DNA of 7,601 bases from Sporosarcina sp. (GTDB lineage: Bacteria; Bacillota; Bacilli; Bacillales_A; Planococcaceae): NCBI GenBank assembly GCA_029263945.1, contig JARIDM010000048.1, forward strand, positions 1-7,601. The letters run 5' to 3'. The notes below the pieces were generated by a model. That model was given only the letters and a program-made list of their open reading frames with translations. It was not told where the DNA came from and did not search any database. The first letter of the stretch is position 1; each line of letters opens with the position of its first letter. Shown in pieces: positions 6,033-7,601 of this stretch. Made by a program: the position numbers and the translations under genes.

Positions 6033-7041
6033 AGGACTAAAACAACATTTCCCGATAAAAGGGGGAATGTTAGGTCGCACAGTCAACCACGTAAAAGCAG
6101 TCGACGGAATTAGCTTTGAAGTTTATGAAGGTGAAACCGTTAGTATCGTTGGCGAGTCAGGTTGTGGGAAATCTACGACAGGGCGTGCAATTCTTCGTTT
6201 AGAGGAGCCAACAGAAGGAACTGTTCAATTTGAAGGGGTAGAATTAACGTCGCTTTCTAAAAAAGATATGCGTACAAAGCGTAAAGACCTTCAAATCATC
6301 TTCCAGGATCCCTATGCCTCGATTAACCCAAGGCAAACGGTCGCGGATATTTTGAATGAAGCGATGACGATTCAAGATTCAGTTCCTAAAAACAAGAGAC
6401 GTCAGCGTATTATTGAGTTACTAGAAACTGTCGGGCTTAATGAATATCAAGCAGATCGGTATCCGCATGAGTTTTCAGGCGGACAACGTCAACGGATTGG
6501 AATTGCGCGTGCGTTGGCAGTAGATCCTAAGCTTATTATTTGTGACGAAGCGGTCTCGGCACTTGATGTATCGATTCAAGCACAAGTTTTGAACTTGCTA
6601 GAAGAACTTCAAGAAAAATATAATTTAACGTATCTATTTATCTCGCATGACTTAGGTGTCGTTCGTCATATCTCTGATCGTGTAATTGTCATGTACCTCG
6701 GGAAGATTGTTGAAATTGGGGAACGCGAAGAAATTTTCGAACGTCCAAAACATCCCTATACAAAGGCATTGTTGTCGGCGATTCCTGTACCTGATCCAAC
6801 GTATGAGAAAACGCATATTGCTTTAAGAGGAGATGTACCTTCACCAATCGACCCACCAACGGGTTGCCGTTTCCATACACGTTGTCCTTTCGCAACAGAG
6901 AAGTGTAAGGAAGTAGAGCCGCTCTTAGAACGCCATGGTTCGATGGATGATTCTCACTTAGCAGCTTGCCACTATGTTGAAGAAATTGAAAGTGGTGCAA
7001 TGCAACCGAAAGATTATTCAATTAAACCTGTAATTGTTTAA
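6004..7041 (+). CDS. dppF: DppF/OppF-type peptide ABC transporter ATPase
   Basis: A 345-residue cytoplasmic ATPase, second nucleotide-binding subunit of the importer. Motifs are intact: Walker A GESGCGKS (50-57), Q-loop Gln101 in FQDPYASINPR, signature FSGGQ (157-161), Walker B LIICDE with Glu182, D-loop ALD (186-188) and switch His215. The Cys in Walker A, the FQDPYASINPR Q-loop and the N-terminal KQHFPIKGG region (13-21) are typical of the F subfamily. The C-terminal peptide-transporter extension has PKHPYT (248-253), GCRFHTRCP (287-295) and four cysteines (288, 294, 301, 322), so it too may hold an iron-sulfur cluster. Length is slightly above the usual 320-335 because of a tail after Cys322. 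It is the last gene of the operon, followed 26 bases later by a strong terminator. The symbol is family-level. Confidence 0.96.
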   Translation: MVKKELLKVEGLKQHFPIKGGMLGRTVNHVKAVDGISFEVYEGETVSIVGESGCGKSTTGRAILRLEEPTEGTVQFEGVELTSLSKKDMRTKRKDLQIIFQDPYASINPRQTVADILNEAMTIQDSVPKNKRRQRIIELLETVGLNEYQADRYPHEFSGGQRQRIGIARALAVDPKLIICDEAVSALDVSIQAQVLNLLEELQEKYNLTYLFISHDLGVVRHISDRVIVMYLGKIVEIGEREEIFERPKHPYTKALLSAIPVPDPTYEKTHIALRGDVPSPIDPPTGCRFHTRCPFATEKCKEVEPLLERHGSMDDSHLAACHYVEEIESGAMQPKDYSIKPVIV

Positions 7042-7067
7042 TCATTTACCTCGATTGCCAATGAATT

Positions 7068-7113
7068 AAAATAAAACGAAGCCCTTTCAAGTCGGAGGGC
7101 TTCGTTTTATTTT
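7068..7113. terminator. Bidirectional intrinsic terminator between convergent genes
   Basis: A perfect 18-bp inverted repeat (7068-7085 with 7096-7113) encloses a 10-base loop. The GC-rich core AAGCCCT/AGGGCTT is nearest the loop, and the outer A/T part supplies a U-run in either direction. It ends the transporter operon on the plus strand and the flavoprotein gene on the minus strand, whose TAA stop (7109-7107) lies inside the right arm. Confidence 0.92.
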
Positions 7114-7601
7114 GCTTTATAACCGACCATATTCACTGGGTCTTTCGGTGAAGAGTAGGGCGGTGAATAGCTAAGTTCTAAGGCAGAAAGATCGTCGACA
7201 GTCATGCCACCCATAATGGCAGTTGCGATGACGTCAATTCGCTTGTCCACCCCTTTGTCCCCGACAGCTTGCGCGCCGAGTATTTTACGACTTTCTTTCT
7301 CATAATGAACACGCAGCGTAATTGTGCCGTGGTCTGGATAATACCCAGCGTTAGAACGTCCTCGATGGGTCGAGGTTTCAAAGTCGATGCCTTCCTCTTG
7401 AAGTGCTTTTTCTGAAAGTCCTGTCATGCCGGCAGTGAGGGAAAAGAGTTTTGTAATCGTTGTCCCAAGAAAACCGTTAAGCTTCACAGGTTGCCCAGCG
7501 AGATGACTTGCAACAATGTATGCTTGCCGGTGTGCATGCCAAGCGAGTTGTACGCGTTTGGGTTTGCCTGTAAACCAATCTTTACATTCTGCAATGTCTC
7601 C
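7107..7601 (-). CDS. CoA-disulfide reductase/NADH oxidase-type flavoprotein, N-terminus missing
   Basis: The last 165 residues of an FAD-dependent pyridine nucleotide-disulfide oxidoreductase; relatives have about 440-550 residues, so the FAD- and NAD(P)H-binding domains and the catalytic cysteine lie beyond the right edge. The visible part begins with GDIAE, the GD motif that contacts the FAD phosphate, followed by the KDWFTGKP segment. The dimerisation domain follows, ending in LSYSPPYSSPKDPVN (144-158), a hallmark of CoA-disulfide reductases and related NADH oxidases. The frame is open to the window edge with no start needed inside; a GTG at 7487 is internal. These enzymes reduce CoA or other low-molecular-weight disulfides, sulfur species or oxygen with NAD(P)H. 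The usual LAW-P-A-NRQG stretch reads LAWHAHRQA here, so it is a divergent member and its substrate is uncertain. It is convergent to the operon and separately transcribed. Confidence 0.88.
   Translation of the reverse strand, partial: GDIAECKDWFTGKPKRVQLAWHAHRQAYIVASHLAGQPVKLNGFLGTTITKLFSLTAGMTGLSEKALQEEGIDFETSTHRGRSNAGYYPDHGTITLRVHYEKESRKILGAQAVGDKGVDKRIDVIATAIMGGMTVDDLSALELSYSPPYSSPKDPVNMVGYKAK

Overview
The window looks like part of the chromosome of a low-GC Gram-positive bacterium, probably a Bacillales member of the Bacillaceae/Planococcaceae type. The reasons are an AT-rich base composition, strong GGAGG-like ribosome binding sites, lipoprotein signal peptides ending in LAAC, sigma-A-like promoters, and a good match to the CodY operator. 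Nothing points to a mobile element, prophage, CRISPR array or RNA gene. I found no undescribed system. It is a nutrient-uptake locus whose interest lies mainly in its control region and gene arrangement.

Layout, left to right. Positions 1-946 (minus) hold a peptide-type substrate-binding lipoprotein whose C-terminal part runs off the left edge. Positions 1100-2716 (minus) hold a complete paralogue of it. The two are about 55% identical over 262 ungapped residues (counted by hand) and are separated by an intrinsic terminator and a candidate promoter. Positions 2717-3047 form a 331-base divergent control region with promoters in both directions, a 13/15 match to the CodY box, several dyads and a three-copy heptamer. 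Positions 3048-7041 (plus) form an apparent four-gene operon: a DppC-type permease, a DppB-type permease, and DppD-type and DppF-type ATPases that overlap by 29 bases. A long stem-loop at 7068-7113 ends the operon and also ends the convergent gene on the right. That gene (7107-7601, minus, 5' end missing) is the C-terminal part of a CoA-disulfide reductase/NADH oxidase-type flavoprotein.

How they work together. The two permeases form the membrane channel and the two ATPases drive it. The two lipoproteins, anchored outside the membrane, would deliver ligands to that one channel, perhaps with different specificities. The family imports di- and oligopeptides, and some close relatives import glutathione, nickel chelates or heme. 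The sequence alone does not fix the substrate. CodY repression when branched-chain amino acids and GTP are plentiful would fit a peptide importer. The flavoprotein gene seems to be a separate transcription unit.
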